DNA of 64,000 bases from Paracoccus sp. MA. Lineage in GTDB: Bacteria > Pseudomonadota > Alphaproteobacteria > Rhodobacterales > Rhodobacteraceae. The DNA lies in contig NZ_CP087598.1 of assembly GCF_020990385.1 (NCBI RefSeq), positions 788,001 to 852,000 on the forward strand. Reading direction: 5' to 3'. A program made the position numbers and the translations under genes. Position 1 is the stretch's first letter, and each line of letters begins with the position of its first letter. The notes beneath the pieces are model-generated. The model was not told where the DNA came from. It saw only the letters and a list, made by a program, of their open reading frames with translations, and made no database searches. Below are positions 16,495-28,867 of this stretch, in pieces.

Positions 16495-16724
16495 TTGCCC
16501 TCGGGCAGGTTCAGCGCCGCCCGCAACTCCTCGAGCTGCTCGATGGTCATGACGATCTGCGCCAGCTCGCCGGTGTCGGGGTCGAACTGTTCGATCACCA
16601 CCCGGTCGTCGAAGCTCTGGATGACCACGTCCTCGTTCAGCGGCCGCGTCCCGGCTTCGGCCTCGGGGAGTTCGTCGATCAGGGTGATGACGGTGGCGTC
16701 GAAATCGTGCTCGATGGTGAACAT
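16473..16724 (-). CDS. Conserved small acidic protein of unknown function
   Basis: The 83-residue acidic protein (MFTIEHDFDATVITLID...) has no signal peptide or membrane segment and no recognised domain. Its compact mixed alpha/beta pattern, the well-formed start with GGGAGAACTGCC upstream and in-frame codon bias support a real gene. It overlaps the YggU gene by 22 bases at the 3' end. Confidence 0.65.
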   Translation of the reverse strand: MFTIEHDFDATVITLIDELPEAEAGTRPLNEDVVIQSFDDRVVIEQFDPDTGELAQIVMTIEQLEELRAALNLPEGNYRLERG

Positions 16725-16848
16725 GGCAGTTCTCCCGTTCAGCTTTTCTCAACAATCGCGTGATATTGCGGCCGGGGCAAGCCCGGGGCTTGGCGCGGGC
16801 CGAAAGGGACGGCTAGAGTGGCGCGAACAACTGATGCAGGGGCAGGCG

Positions 16849-17598
16849 ATGGCAAGGATGTGGCAAGCGGCGGCGGCGATCGTGCTGGTCCTGGCGGGCT
16901 GTGTCGCGCCCGTGCCGCAGCCGGGCGGACCGCAGCCCGGCGCGCCGGACGTTACCATCACCCCGGCGCCGGATACGCCGGCCAATGCACCCGCCTCGGC
17001 CCGCGCCTTCATTTCGGTGATCAGCCGCATGGAGCCGGCGGTCGAGCGCGAATGCCTGGTCCGCCGCACGCAGCCGATCAATTGCGATTTCCAGTTCGTC
17101 GTCGATGACCGCCAGGGGCTGGAACCGAACGCCTTCCAGACCGTCGATGCCAGCGGCCGGCCGATCATCGGCTTCACCCTGTCGCTGATCGGCGAGGCGC
17201 GCAACGCCGACGAACTGGCCTTCGTCGTCGGGCATGAGGCCAGCCACCACATCCTGGGCCATATCAACCGCAAGACCAGCGCCGCCACCATGGGAGCGGT
17301 GATCCTGGGCGGGCTGGCCAGCGCCTATGGCGGCAATCCCGAGGCGATTCGCAGCGCCCAGGATTTCGGTGCCCAGTTCGGGGCCCGCTACTATTCCAAG
17401 GAATGGGAACTCGAGGCGGATTATCTGGGCGCGATCATTGCGCTGAATGCCGGATTCGACCCCGAGCACGGTGCGCTGTTTTTTGCCCGCATCCCCGATC
17501 CGGGTGATAAAATTCTGGGCACTCACCCTCCGCGCAGCGCAAGAATGGGGCAGGTCGCCCGCGCCGTGGCCGACTACCGGGCAGGCCGGGTGCGATAG
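16849..17598 (+). CDS. M48 family metalloprotease, lipoprotein
   Basis: The 249-residue protein has a lipoprotein signal (LAGC lipobox near residue 18), a Pro-rich linker and an M48 peptidase domain with the zinc motif HEASHH (HExxH) and the downstream Glu ligand region WELEADYLGAI. M48 lipoproteins act in the periplasm in envelope protein quality control (BepA/LoiP/YcaL-like). The ATG at 16849 has AGGGGC upstream and is preferred over 16834. It is shorter than BepA and has no TPR region. Confidence 0.9.
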   Translation: MARMWQAAAAIVLVLAGCVAPVPQPGGPQPGAPDVTITPAPDTPANAPASARAFISVISRMEPAVERECLVRRTQPINCDFQFVVDDRQGLEPNAFQTVDASGRPIIGFTLSLIGEARNADELAFVVGHEASHHILGHINRKTSAATMGAVILGGLASAYGGNPEAIRSAQDFGAQFGARYYSKEWELEADYLGAIIALNAGFDPEHGALFFARIPDPGDKILGTHPPRSARMGQVARAVADYRAGRVR

Positions 17599-17776
17599 TC
17601 CGACGCTGTTGCATTGCTGCATCGGTCTTGTTTTGCCTCTAGAAATCCCCGATTTGTCCAGGAAATCCCGGCTAATACCATGCAGTTGCGCCACCGCTGC
17701 GGGGAAAAGGATCGATTTGTCTGCATGACCCGACGTCAAACTGAACGGTTCCGCCAAATTTTGCTTTCATAGGCGA

Positions 17777-17794
17777 GAAACTGCCGATAGTTTC
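17777..17794. promoter_or_regulatory. 18-bp inverted repeat, candidate operator
   Basis: GAAACT-GCCGAT-AGTTTC is a perfect 6-bp inverted repeat with a 6-base centre, 57 bases upstream of the ATG at 17851, in an AT-richer 252-bp gap. It is suited to a dimeric regulator; no cognate factor is known. Confidence 0.35.
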
Positions 17795-17850
17795 CGTTCT
17801 GGGTTGTGCTGCCTCCCTTATTATCGGGCGGATTTGGTTTAGGAGCTTTC

Positions 17851-18192
17851 ATGATCGGCGTCATTCTGTGGAGCAGTCCGGCCAAGGAGAAGGCTGTGAT
17901 CTGGTGCGAAGATCATGGTGCCCTGGCCTATCTGCAAGGAACCGAAAATCTGGCAATATCATCCGAATGGCCCGAGGCGGGCGATCTGGTCGAGCTTGAG
18001 GTCGAGCTTCTGGCCGATCTGCGCCATGCCCGCGCCGTCAGCCTCGTGGCCGGCAACCGGCGGTCGGAGCTTCCGGACCTGTTGCGGGGCATGGGCGAGA
18101 AGCCCGACCGGAACCGGCCTGTCCTGCGGGTGATCTCGAATCGCGAATCGGAAACGCTGGAGCGGCCGCTGAAGCTTGCGGCCGCCCGCTAG
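17851..18192 (+). CDS. Conserved hypothetical protein
   Basis: The 113-residue protein (MIGVILWSSPAKEKAVIWCEDHGALAYL...) has no signal peptide and no recognised domain. Its beta-rich N-terminal half (about 1-65) may be a small barrel, followed by a basic tail. The start at 17851 has AGGAG seven bases upstream; the in-frame upstream ATG at 17806 lacks one. It converges on ilvH with six bases between stops. Confidence 0.6.
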   Translation: MIGVILWSSPAKEKAVIWCEDHGALAYLQGTENLAISSEWPEAGDLVELEVELLADLRHARAVSLVAGNRRSELPDLLRGMGEKPDRNRPVLRVISNRESETLERPLKLAAAR

Positions 18193-18198
18193 GTCCGG

Positions 18199-18759
18199 TC
18201 AGGCGCCGCGCGCCAGGGCCGCGACGCCGGTGCGCGCCTGATCCGACAGGCCCAGGGGGCGCATCAGCTCGGCGAAGGCGTCCAGTTTCTCGGGCGTGCC
18301 GGTGATCTCGAAGACGAAGCTCTCCAGCGTCGAATCGACCACGCTGGCGCGGAAGATCTCGGCGATCCGCAGCGCCTCGACCCGCTTGTCGCCCTTGCTC
18401 GTGACCTTGAACAGGCCCAGCTCGCGCTCGACGCAGGGACCCTCGACGGTCAGGTCGTGCACGTCGTGGACCGGCACGATGCGGCCCAGCTGCGCCTTGA
18501 TCTGCTCGATCACCGCCGGCGTGCCGCGGGTCACGATGGTGATGCGCGAGCGGTGGCCCAGATGGTCCACCTCGGCCACGGTCAGGCTGTCGATGTTGTA
18601 GCCCCGCCCGGAAAACAGCCCGATGACCCGCGCCAGCACCCCCGGCTCGTTCTCGACCAGCACCGCGAGGGTGTGGCTTTCGATGGTCTGGGCGTTGGGG
18701 TCGCGCAGGTCATAGGCCGAATGGCTGGATGCGCCCTTCTGGATGTTCAGTGCCGCCAT
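18199..18759 (-). CDS. ilvH: Acetolactate synthase small (regulatory) subunit
   Basis: This 186-residue subunit of acetohydroxyacid synthase mediates valine feedback inhibition and activates the catalytic subunit in branched-chain amino-acid synthesis. It has an N-terminal ACT domain (HTLAVLVENEPGVLARVIGLFSGRGYNI, about 29-56) and the ALS_ss_C domain (about 105-180). It follows ilvB by 15 bases on the same strand. Confidence 0.96.
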   Translation of the reverse strand: MAALNIQKGASSHSAYDLRDPNAQTIESHTLAVLVENEPGVLARVIGLFSGRGYNIDSLTVAEVDHLGHRSRITIVTRGTPAVIEQIKAQLGRIVPVHDVHDLTVEGPCVERELGLFKVTSKGDKRVEALRIAEIFRASVVDSTLESFVFEITGTPEKLDAFAELMRPLGLSDQARTGVAALARGA

Positions 18760-18774
18760 GTTCTTCTCCTAAAC

Positions 18775-20529
<1,755 letters not shown>

Positions 20530-20699
20530 GCCCATTCTCCATTTCTGAACCAAACACGCGGCAGGCGGAAACGGCCCCCCTGCTGCGTCGCGGAAAACTA
20601 TGGGCGCGGCGCGGCGGGGTCAATGGCGATTGTCCAAGAAAATGACGCGTGGCCGCGAATTCTTGAAATATTCTTACCGAGTTTGCCCTGTTTCGGTAA

Positions 20700-21545
20700 T
20701 CATCTCCGGCTGGAGGGAAGGTTGATGCGCGCGACCTGCTCGACGATCGGGTCGATGGACAGCGGATGGATGTCTGAGGTGTGCTGCGCGGGGTCGCCGA
20801 TCGGCTGCCAGACCCCGCCCTTGTAGATCTCCAGCGCCGAGAACTTGGCCTTGTAATCCATCTTCCGGCTGCCGGGCACCCAATAGCCCAGATAGACGAA
20901 GGGCAGGCCGGCGCTGCGCGCCAGCTCGATATGGTCCAGGATGATGTGGGTGCCCAGGCTCATGCTCTCCAGCGCTGGGTCGTAGAAGCTGTAGACCAGG
21001 CTCAGCCCGTCATCCAGCACATCGGTCAGGCAGACCGCCACCAGCCGGTCGCTGCCGGGCGGGGGCGGGGTTTCGCTGCTGTCGCCCTGATGCGTGCGAT
21101 ATTCGATGACGCGGGTGCGGACCGGCGTTTCCTCGATCATCGCGGCGAATTCGAAGATGTCCATGTCGGCCATGCCGCCATCGGCATGGCGCTCGTCCAG
21201 ATAGGCGCGGAACAGTTCATATTGTTCCTCGGTCGCCCAGGCGCTGGTGGCCAGCCGGCGCAGATGCGCATTCTTGCGCGCCACCCGGCGCTGCGTGCGC
21301 GAGGGGCTGAACTCGGCCACCCGGATGCGGGCCGACATGCAGGCGACGCAGCTTTCGCAGCTGGGGCGATAGAGCACGTTCTGCGAGCGGCGGAAACCCT
21401 GGCGCGACAGGGCGTTGTTCAGCTCGTTGGCCGAATCGCCGGCCAGCGCGGTGAAGAGCTTGCGCTCGGCCCGGCCATGCAGATAGGGGCAGGGCTGCGG
21501 CGCCGTCACGTAGAATTGCGGCGCATGAGGCAGGCTGTGCCGCAT
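20700..21545 (-). CDS. bpt: Aspartate/glutamate leucyltransferase (Bpt), N-end rule
   Basis: This 281-residue transferase attaches leucine from Leu-tRNA to N-terminal Asp/Glu of proteins, marking them for ClpS/ClpAP degradation. The N-terminal ATE_N cysteine cluster is visible (PCPYL, then [12 protein letters not shown]), as are ATE_C signatures ([31 protein letters not shown]). The start [14 protein letters not shown] gives the conserved N-terminus. A 21-codon reading frame on the same strand (21610-21545) ends on the start codon, but it has no ribosome site. Confidence 0.93.
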   Translation of the reverse strand: MRHSLPHAPQFYVTAPQPCPYLHGRAERKLFTALAGDSANELNNALSRQGFRRSQNVLYRPSCESCVACMSARIRVAEFSPSRTQRRVARKNAHLRRLATSAWATEEQYELFRAYLDERHADGGMADMDIFEFAAMIEETPVRTRVIEYRTHQGDSSETPPPPGSDRLVAVCLTDVLDDGLSLVYSFYDPALESMSLGTHIILDHIELARSAGLPFVYLGYWVPGSRKMDYKAKFSALEIYKGGVWQPIGDPAQHTSDIHPLSIDPIVEQVARINLPSSRR

Positions 21546-21773
21546 CAGCCGCGCCCCCGGGATCTGGGGCGCGCCGCGCCCTGGGGCGCATGCGGTCGGG
21601 TCACTCTCATGTCGGCGCGCATCGGCGGCGGCTTGGGCTCTGCTGTCAGTTGCACTCGGGCAGAGCCTAGCAACAGTTCCTCCCCGCGCCAAGCAGGGAA
21701 AACCGCAAGAATTGAACGCTCCGGTGCAGCAGCGCGGCATTGACGCGGCGCAGGCGGCGGCTAGGCTCTGGAC

Positions 21774-24581
21774 ATGGATTTCGCCGCCCGCATCACTCGC
21801 CTGCCCATTCCCGTCGATCCCGCCCGCGGCCTTTCGGCGCTGCAGGCGACCGGCATCGCCGATCCCCGCCTTGGCGACCTGATCCGGGGCGCCGCCGGCT
21901 GCAGCCCCTATCTGGCGGGGCTGGTCGAGCGCGATGCCGACTGGCTGCCCGGGGCGCTGGCGCATGAGGATGTCGTCGCCCGCGAAACCGCGGGGTTCGA
22001 GACGCTTTCCGCCGACGCCCTCGGCCCGGCGCTGCGCCGGGCCAAGCGGCGGGTGGCGCTGTGGACGGCGCTGGCCGATCTGGGCGGCGTCTGGCGGCTG
22101 GAGCAGGTGACGGGGGCGCTGACCGACCTGGCGGATCGCGCCGCGGACCTGGCGCTGCGCGTCCATGTCGCCGCCGAGCGGGCGCGCGGCAAACTGCCCG
22201 AGACCGAGGCCGATGCCGGCGGCATCGTCGCGCTCGCCATGGGCAAGATGGGCGCCGGAGAGCTGAACTATTCCTCGGACATCGACCTGATCGTGCTTTA
22301 CGACGACAGCGCCTATGCCCGCGACGACCAGCACGAGGCCCGCGCCAGCCTGATCCGCGCCACCCGCAAGGCGGCGGCGACCATCTCGGACAATACCGAC
22401 CAGGGCTATGTCTTCCGCACCGACCTGCGGCTGCGGCCCGATGCCGCGGTGACGCCGGTCTGCATCTCGATCTCGGCGGCGCTGGCCTATTACGAGGCCG
22501 AGGGCCGCACCTGGGAACGCAGCGCCTATATCAAGGCGCGGCCCTGCGCCGGCGACCTGGCGGCGGGCGCGCGATTCCTGCGCGAGCTGCGGCCCTTCGT
22601 CTGGCGGCGGCACCTGGATTTCGCCACCATCCAGGACGCGCATGACATGCGGCTGCGCATTCGCGAGCACAAGGGCCTGCACGGCCGCATCGAGGTGCCC
22701 GGCCACAACATGAAGCTGGGGCAGGGCGGCATCCGCGAGATCGAGTTCTTCACCCAGACCCGCCAGCTGATCGCCGGCGGCCGCGACCCGGACCTGCGGG
22801 TGCGCGGCACGGTCGAGGGGCTGGCGCGGCTGGCCGAAAAGGGCTGGGTGCCCCCCGACGTGGCCGAGGAGCTGACCGCGCATTACCGCGAGCATCGCGA
22901 GATCGAGCATCGCATCCAGATGGTGAACGACGCCCAGACCCATGCGCTGCCGAATTCGGCCGAGGGGCTGGAGACCATCGCCCGGATGATGGGCGAGGCC
23001 GATACCGCCGCCTGGTCCGCGCGCCTGGCCGGCCGCCTGGCGCGGGTCGAGGCGCTGACCGGCGATTTCTTCGCCCCCGGCGAGCAGCGGGCGCGCCCGA
23101 AGCTTTCGCCCGAGGCCGAGGCGATGGTGGAACGCTGGCGCAGCTACCCGGCCCTGCGCTCGGCCCGCGGCCGCGAGGTTTTTGCCCGGATCGAGCCCGA
23201 TCTGCTGACCCGCCTGACCGCCGCCGCCCATGCCGGCGAGGCGCTGGCGCGCTTCGACGCCTTCCTGGCCGGGCTGCCGGCCGGGGTGCAGCTTTTCTCG
23301 CTCTTCGAGGCCAATCCGCAGCTGATCGAGCTGATCGTCGACATCTGCGGCACCGCGCCCGGGCTTGCCGCCTATCTGGCCCGCCACCCCGAGGTGCTGG
23401 ACGCGGTGCTGGGCGGCAGTTTCTTCTCGCCCTGGCCGGGCGCGGCCGGGCTGGGCCGCCAGCTCGACCAGCTGCTGGCCTCGGCGCTGACGGCCCCGAA
23501 CGGCGGCTATGAACAGGCGCTGGATGCGGCACGGCGCTGGGCGCATGAATGGCAGTTCCGCATCGGCGTGCATCACCTGCGCAGCCTGATCGGCGCCGAG
23601 GAGGCGGGCGGCCAATATGCCGACATCGCCGATGCGGCTGTGGCGGCGCTGTTCCCGGTCGTCGCGGCGGAATTCGCGCGCCGGCACGGCCCGCCCCCGG
23701 GCCGGGGGGCGGTGGCGCTGGGCATGGGCTCGCTGGGGGCGCGGCAGCTCAATGCCGCGTCGGATCTCGACCTGATCGTGATCTATGACGCCGCCGGGCA
23801 GGACAGTTCGGAGGGGCCGAAGCCCCTGGCGACGCGGGCCTATTACGCGCGGCTGACCCAGGCGATGATCACCGCGATCTCGGCGCCGACCTCGGCCGGG
23901 CGGCTTTACGAGGTGGACATGCGGCTGCGTCCCTCGGGGCGGCAGGGGCCGGTCGCGACCTCGGTTCAAAGCTTTCGCGACTACCAGATGACCGAGGCCT
24001 GGACCTGGGAGCATCTGGCCCTGACCCGTGCCCGGGTGATCGGTATCTGCGGCGCCGATGCCGCCGCGCTGGCCGAGGAGGTCGAGGCGCTGCGCGTCGA
24101 GGTGCTGCAGAGCCGCGGCGGCGATCCGCGCGTCCTGCCGGACCTGGCCGGGATGCGGGCCCGCATCTTCGCCGCCAAGGCCCCGGACGGCGCCTGGGAG
24201 GCCAAGATCGGTCGCGGCCGGTTGCAGGACATCGAGTTGCTGGCGCAATGTTTCGCGCTGCGCGCCGGCTCGGCGGCGCGCGCGGCGCAGGCGCAGCTGC
24301 GGGCCGGTCCTCGCGCCGGTCTGGTCCGGCGCGAGGAGGCGGAAAGGCTTGCCGCGGCCCGGCGCTTCCTGTGGAACCTGCAATGCGCCGGCCGGCTGCT
24401 GACCGAGAAGCCGCTGGACATGGACAATCTCGGCAAGGGCGGGCAGGCCTTCCTGCTGCGCGAGACCGGCTGCGATACGCTTGAGCATCTCGCCGCCCGG
24501 CTGGCCGAGACGGTCGAGACGGCGGGCGGCGTCATCGACGGCATTCTGGCCGGGGTGGAGGCGCGGGCCGCTGCGGGATAG
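21774..24581 (+). CDS. glnE: Bifunctional glutamine synthetase adenylyltransferase/deadenylase
   Basis: This 935-residue enzyme adenylylates glutamine synthetase in nitrogen excess and removes AMP under limitation, guided by PII. It has two nucleotidyltransferase-like domains, each with a G-(S/G)-x9-D-x-D motif: [16 protein letters not shown] (about 158-173) and [16 protein letters not shown] (about 650-665). A four-helix regulatory linker lies between them and a C-terminal domain follows. It is divergent from bpt and converges on the glycosyltransferase gene. Confidence 0.96.
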   Translation: MDFAARITRLPIPVDPARGLSALQATGIADPRLGDLIRGAAGCSPYLAGLVERDADWLPGALAHEDVVARETAGFETLSADALGPALRRAKRRVALWTALADLGGVWRLEQVTGALTDLADRAADLALRVHVAAERARGKLPETEADAGGIVALAMGKMGAGELNYSSDIDLIVLYDDSAYARDDQHEARASLIRATRKAAATISDNTDQGYVFRTDLRLRPDAAVTPVCISISAALAYYEAEGRTWERSAYIKARPCAGDLAAGARFLRELRPFVWRRHLDFATIQDAHDMRLRIREHKGLHGRIEVPGHNMKLGQGGIREIEFFTQTRQLIAGGRDPDLRVRGTVEGLARLAEKGWVPPDVAEELTAHYREHREIEHRIQMVNDAQTHALPNSAEGLETIARMMGEADTAAWSARLAGRLARVEALTGDFFAPGEQRARPKLSPEAEAMVERWRSYPALRSARGREVFARIEPDLLTRLTAAAHAGEALARFDAFLAGLPAGVQLFSLFEANPQLIELIVDICGTAPGLAAYLARHPEVLDAVLGGSFFSPWPGAAGLGRQLDQLLASALTAPNGGYEQALDAARRWAHEWQFRIGVHHLRSLIGAEEAGGQYADIADAAVAALFPVVAAEFARRHGPPPGRGAVALGMGSLGARQLNAASDLDLIVIYDAAGQDSSEGPKPLATRAYYARLTQAMITAISAPTSAGRLYEVDMRLRPSGRQGPVATSVQSFRDYQMTEAWTWEHLALTRARVIGICGADAAALAEEVEALRVEVLQSRGGDPRVLPDLAGMRARIFAAKAPDGAWEAKIGRGRLQDIELLAQCFALRAGSAARAAQAQLRAGPRAGLVRREEAERLAAARRFLWNLQCAGRLLTEKPLDMDNLGKGGQAFLLRETGCDTLEHLAARLAETVETAGGVIDGILAGVEARAAAG

Positions 24582-24594
24582 CCCCGGGGCAGCC

Positions 24595-24609
24595 GGCCCG
24601 GAGCGGGCC
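24595..24609 (+). terminator. GC hairpin after glnE
   Basis: GGCCCG-GAG-CGGGCC forms a 6-bp stem with a 3-base loop, about 14 bases past the glnE stop in the convergent gap. It has no T-run, so termination strength is uncertain. Confidence 0.3.
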
Positions 24610-24716
24610 GCCTGCAATCGATCTGGGCTCCTGCGGCCTGGAGGTCCTTGAGGCACGAGTCCTTGCCGAAGATGGCGCACCGGCTTTGCCGCGGCCGGTC
24701 CTTTGTGCGGTTAAGC

Positions 24717-26819
24717 CTAGCCCACCTCGCCCAGCACGGGCACCAGTCGTTGCGGCCGCCCCCCGTCGGAAGGTTGCGCGGCCGAATCGGCTTCGGCCCC
24801 GTTCTGCAGCGGAATCAGCCGGCCCGGTTTCGCCACGGGCCCGGTCTCGGGCGTCTCGTCCTGGCCGGCGTCGAAGATGCCGTGCTGGGTCTTGTCCCAG
24901 TAGAAGGGCTTCGCCACCACCTCGTAGATCGCCTTCCAGGCGGCCAGGCAGCCGAGCGGGAAATACAGGTGCAGCGTCGGTACCCAGGGCAGCAGATGCC
25001 GATGCCGGCGCCCGCGCACCGCCCAGCAGCCGATGGCGATGTTCAGCAGTTCCGACGCCACGAACAGCGTGAACAGCAGGGCTATGGCATTACCGCCCAG
25101 CAGGCCCGCCAGCACGCCGCGCATCGGATGCGGCAGGCCGAGGCTGAGCAGCCAGAAGCTCCACAGCACCGGCGCCAGCAGATATTGCGAGACCGAGGCG
25201 AAAAGCTGCACCTGCAAGCCGATGAAGCGCCGTGCGCCCAGGTCGCGCCACAGCGCCACCGGGTCGCGCATATGCACGCCCCAGGTCATGGCGAAGCCCT
25301 TGAGCCAGCGCGACCGCTGCTTGACCCAGGGGACCAGCCGGCAATTCGCCTCTTCATGGGTCACGGTGTCGAGCATCCGGGTGCGATAGCCGCGCCGGGT
25401 CAGGCGCACGCCGAGGTCGGCGTCCTCGGTGACGTTCCAGGCATCCCAGGCGCCGACCGCCTCCAGCGCGTCGCGGCGGAAGAACAGCGTCGTTCCCCCA
25501 AGCGGCACCACCAGATCCAGCGCCGCCGCCCCGGCCAGCGTGCCGCGAAACCACGAGGCATATTCGATGGTGAAGGCGCGGGCCAGCCAGTTGCTGCGCG
25601 GGTTGTAATAGTCCAGCACCCCCTGCAGGCAGGCCACGTCGGGGGGCGCGAAATGGAAGCCGCGCGCGACCTTGTGCAACTGGTCGGGCTCGGGCCGGTC
25701 CTCGGCATCCCAGACGCCGATGATCGAGCCGCGGCAGAAGTTCAGCGCATAGTTCAACGCCCGCGGCTTGGTGCGGATCGGGCCGTCCGGCACCTTGACC
25801 ACGCGCAGCCAGCGCGGCAGCCGGGCGTCCTCCAGCGCCTCGCAGGTCACCCGGTCGGTTTCCTCGACCACGATCAGGATGTCCATCAGCTCGCGCGGGT
25901 AGTCCAGCCGCGACAGCCGGCCGATCAGCTTGTCGGCGATGTCGGCCTCGGCGAACAGCGGCACCATGACCGAGATCACCGGCAGCGGCGCCGTCATCTC
26001 GGGGCGCGGGGCGGCGGCGCGGGCCATCGCCTGGGCCTGCATGCGGTCGCGCCGGTGCTGGCGCAGGATGGCGCCGAAGGAGAACAGCTTCAGCGTGGCC
26101 GAGGCGATCAGCGTCAGCACCGCCCAGCCGGTCAGCAGCACGATCACCGCCAGCGGCGCCAGCAGCAGCCCCAGCGCCGCCGCCGCGATCACGGCCACGG
26201 CGATTCGGCCGAAGCGGCGCTCGTTGCGGGTGCGGCAGCTTTCCTGCGCGGGCACCCGTGTCTCGGCCTGGCGGATCAGCGCGGTGCGGCGCAGGGCCAG
26301 GATCGCCTCGCGCGCGGCGTTCTCGGAACAAAGCAGCATACGCACGGCCCCGAAGCCGGCGGGCAGGCGGGGGCGCAGCGTCTCGAAATCCTCGGGCCGG
26401 GCGGTGGCGATGAAGGTCACACCGCCGACCCGCCGCCAGGGCACCACCCCCTCGGCCAGGCAGAGCTGCGCGCCCATGGCGTCCACAAGGCGCGGATCGG
26501 GCGGCAGCGCCTTGAGGTCCAGCACGCTGCTGCGCCATTGCCGGGACAGGGCGCGGGTCAGCGCCTCTTCCTGCACCCAGCCGTTCGCCAGCAGGATCTC
26601 GCCCAGCCGCGCCTGCTGGCGGCGGCGCATGACCACCGCCTTGAGCAGATCGCGCGGATCGACCGCGCCGTCCTCGATCAGGATCTGGCCAAGCGGGCGC
26701 AGGTCGCGCGGCGCGACCACCGTCGCTGCAGGCGCGGCGGGGACGGCCGGGGCCGGCCCGGTCGAAAGGGGCTTGATGAGAGCGGTGCGGGCCATAGCGC
26801 GATTCCCGGTCCAGGTCAT
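24717..26819 (-). CDS. Processive glycosyltransferase family 2 with N-terminal MshEN-like domain
   Basis: The 700-residue membrane protein has an N-terminal domain with two MshEN/GspE-N-type motifs. The second (71-94) matches the c-di-GMP-binding consensus RLGxxLLxxGxxxxxxLxxxLxxQ; the first (42-65) is degenerate, with Pro for Arg and Arg for Gln. Membrane segments at about 207-247 follow, then a GT-A domain with D371-D374 (DAED), the TEDADLG acceptor motif (464-470) and QRSRW (501-505), and further membrane segments at the C-terminus. It probably polymerises and exports a polysaccharide in response to c-di-GMP; the sugar is unknown. A perfect CtrA box lies just upstream. The start could also be 26795. 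Confidence 0.88.
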   Translation of the reverse strand: MTWTGNRAMARTALIKPLSTGPAPAVPAAPAATVVAPRDLRPLGQILIEDGAVDPRDLLKAVVMRRRQQARLGEILLANGWVQEEALTRALSRQWRSSVLDLKALPPDPRLVDAMGAQLCLAEGVVPWRRVGGVTFIATARPEDFETLRPRLPAGFGAVRMLLCSENAAREAILALRRTALIRQAETRVPAQESCRTRNERRFGRIAVAVIAAAALGLLLAPLAVIVLLTGWAVLTLIASATLKLFSFGAILRQHRRDRMQAQAMARAAAPRPEMTAPLPVISVMVPLFAEADIADKLIGRLSRLDYPRELMDILIVVEETDRVTCEALEDARLPRWLRVVKVPDGPIRTKPRALNYALNFCRGSIIGVWDAEDRPEPDQLHKVARGFHFAPPDVACLQGVLDYYNPRSNWLARAFTIEYASWFRGTLAGAAALDLVVPLGGTTLFFRRDALEAVGAWDAWNVTEDADLGVRLTRRGYRTRMLDTVTHEEANCRLVPWVKQRSRWLKGFAMTWGVHMRDPVALWRDLGARRFIGLQVQLFASVSQYLLAPVLWSFWLLSLGLPHPMRGVLAGLLGGNAIALLFTLFVASELLNIAIGCWAVRGRRHRHLLPWVPTLHLYFPLGCLAAWKAIYEVVAKPFYWDKTQHGIFDAGQDETPETGPVAKPGRLIPLQNGAEADSAAQPSDGGRPQRLVPVLGEVG

Positions 26820-26847
26820 TCCGACCCGATCTCTGCCATGCAGAGGG

Positions 26848-26863
26848 TTAAAAACGGGTTAAC
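26848..26863. promoter_or_regulatory. CtrA binding box (perfect full site)
   Basis: TTAA-AAACGGG-TTAAC is an exact match to the CtrA consensus TTAA-N7-TTAAC. It sits 29 bases upstream of the glycosyltransferase start, in the 64-base gap after carA. An adjacent palindrome CTCTGC-CAT-GCAGAG (26831-26845) lies between the box and the start. Confidence 0.6.
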
Positions 26864-26883
26864 CGCGCCGGCTTTTGCCGGGA

Positions 26884-28032
<1,149 letters not shown>

Positions 28033-28200
28033 CGTCACTCTCCGGGTAAATCGGCGGGAACCTAGGTAAAGGGCGGGCGGGCGTCAAGGCGGGAACCGGC
28101 GGCGCGCGGAACTTTGACGGGTGGCCGGGGTTGAGGGCACGGCTTGACGGCGAGGGCGAAGCCGGGCACCACCCGGCGGAATTCATTCAGCGAGGATCAC

Positions 28201-28665
28201 ATGGGACTGCGCGAGCGTATTCTGGCCGACACCAAGGAAGCGATGAAAGCCAAGGAAGCGGCGCGGCTCTCGACGCTGCGGCTGATCTCGGCTGCCATCA
28301 AGGACCGCGAGATCGCCGCCCGCACCGAAAGCGGCGACGAGGCCGGGCTGAGCGAGGCCGACCTGACCGCCATCCTGTCCAAGATGGTCAAGCAGCGCCA
28401 GGAATCGGCCAAAGCCTATGAAGAGGGCGGCCGGCTGGAGCTGGCCGAGCGCGAGCAGGAGGAGATCAAGGTGATCCAGTCCTATCTGCCGCGCCAGCTG
28501 GACGATGAGGAAACCCGCGCCGCCATCGACAAGGCCATCGCCGAGCTGGGCGCCGAGTCGATCCGCGACATGGGCCGGGTCATGGCCGAGCTGCGCAGCC
28601 GCCATGCCGGGCAGATGGATTTCGGCGCCGTCGGGCCGATGGTCAAGGACCGGCTGATGAAGTGA
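28201..28665 (+). CDS. GatB/YqeY domain protein
   Basis: The 154-residue protein is a YqeY-family protein: MGLRERILADTKEAMKAKEAARLSTLRLI, then the helical GatB-tail-like domain with IQSYLPRQL and DMGRVMAELRSRHAGQMDFG. It resembles the tRNA-binding tail of GatB and may associate with tRNA-dependent amidation or tRNA; its role is unproven. The start has GAGGAT eight bases upstream. A T-tailed hairpin about 100 bases downstream probably ends the transcript. Confidence 0.9.
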   Translation: MGLRERILADTKEAMKAKEAARLSTLRLISAAIKDREIAARTESGDEAGLSEADLTAILSKMVKQRQESAKAYEEGGRLELAEREQEEIKVIQSYLPRQLDDEETRAAIDKAIAELGAESIRDMGRVMAELRSRHAGQMDFGAVGPMVKDRLMK

Positions 28666-28767
28666 GCTGATTCTCGGGCCTCGCCGGGTCCGAGCATCGC
28701 CGCAGCCTTCCCGCGCATAGCTTTCGCGGCCCGAGACTGATACAATTATTCTTCCGATGGGCAAAAG

Positions 28768-28789
28768 CTCGCGCGTAGCGCGGGTTTTT
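28768..28789 (+). terminator. Rho-independent terminator after yqeY
   Basis: CTCGCGC (28768-28774), loop GTA, GCGCGGG (28778-28784) form a 7-bp stem with one G-U pair, followed directly by five T (28785-28789). It separates yqeY from the pentitol cluster. Confidence 0.7.
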
Positions 28790-28803
28790 GTTTACAGTCG
28801 CCC

Positions 28804-28829
28804 CGACTCGCCGCCAAAGACGCGAGTCG
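28804..28829. promoter_or_regulatory. Inverted repeat ahead of the pentitol cluster
   Basis: CGACTCG (28804-28810) and CGAGTCG (28823-28829) form a perfect 7-bp inverted repeat with a 12-base centre, 38 bases upstream of the first pentitol gene. It may be an operator, perhaps for the AraC regulator of the cluster, or a 5'-UTR hairpin. Confidence 0.4.
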
Positions 28830-28867
28830 AGGGCGCCGGCGCGGCGCGGCCATCAGGAGGACGGGCG

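Noticed and set aside
20530..20699. Leader peptide or riboswitch upstream of ilvB
   Set aside because: No Leu/Val/Ile-rich short frame and no recognisable attenuator hairpin with T-run was found in the 170-base gap.
21545..21610. 21-codon Arg-rich upstream frame ending on the bpt start codon
   Set aside because: It has the right geometry for a leader peptide but no ribosome site or known precedent; chance is likely in GC-rich DNA.
20700..24680. 1326-codon minus-strand open frame covering glnE antisense and bpt
   Set aside because: Only the part from 21545 down is a real gene (bpt). The rest is the complement of glnE, opened by high GC.
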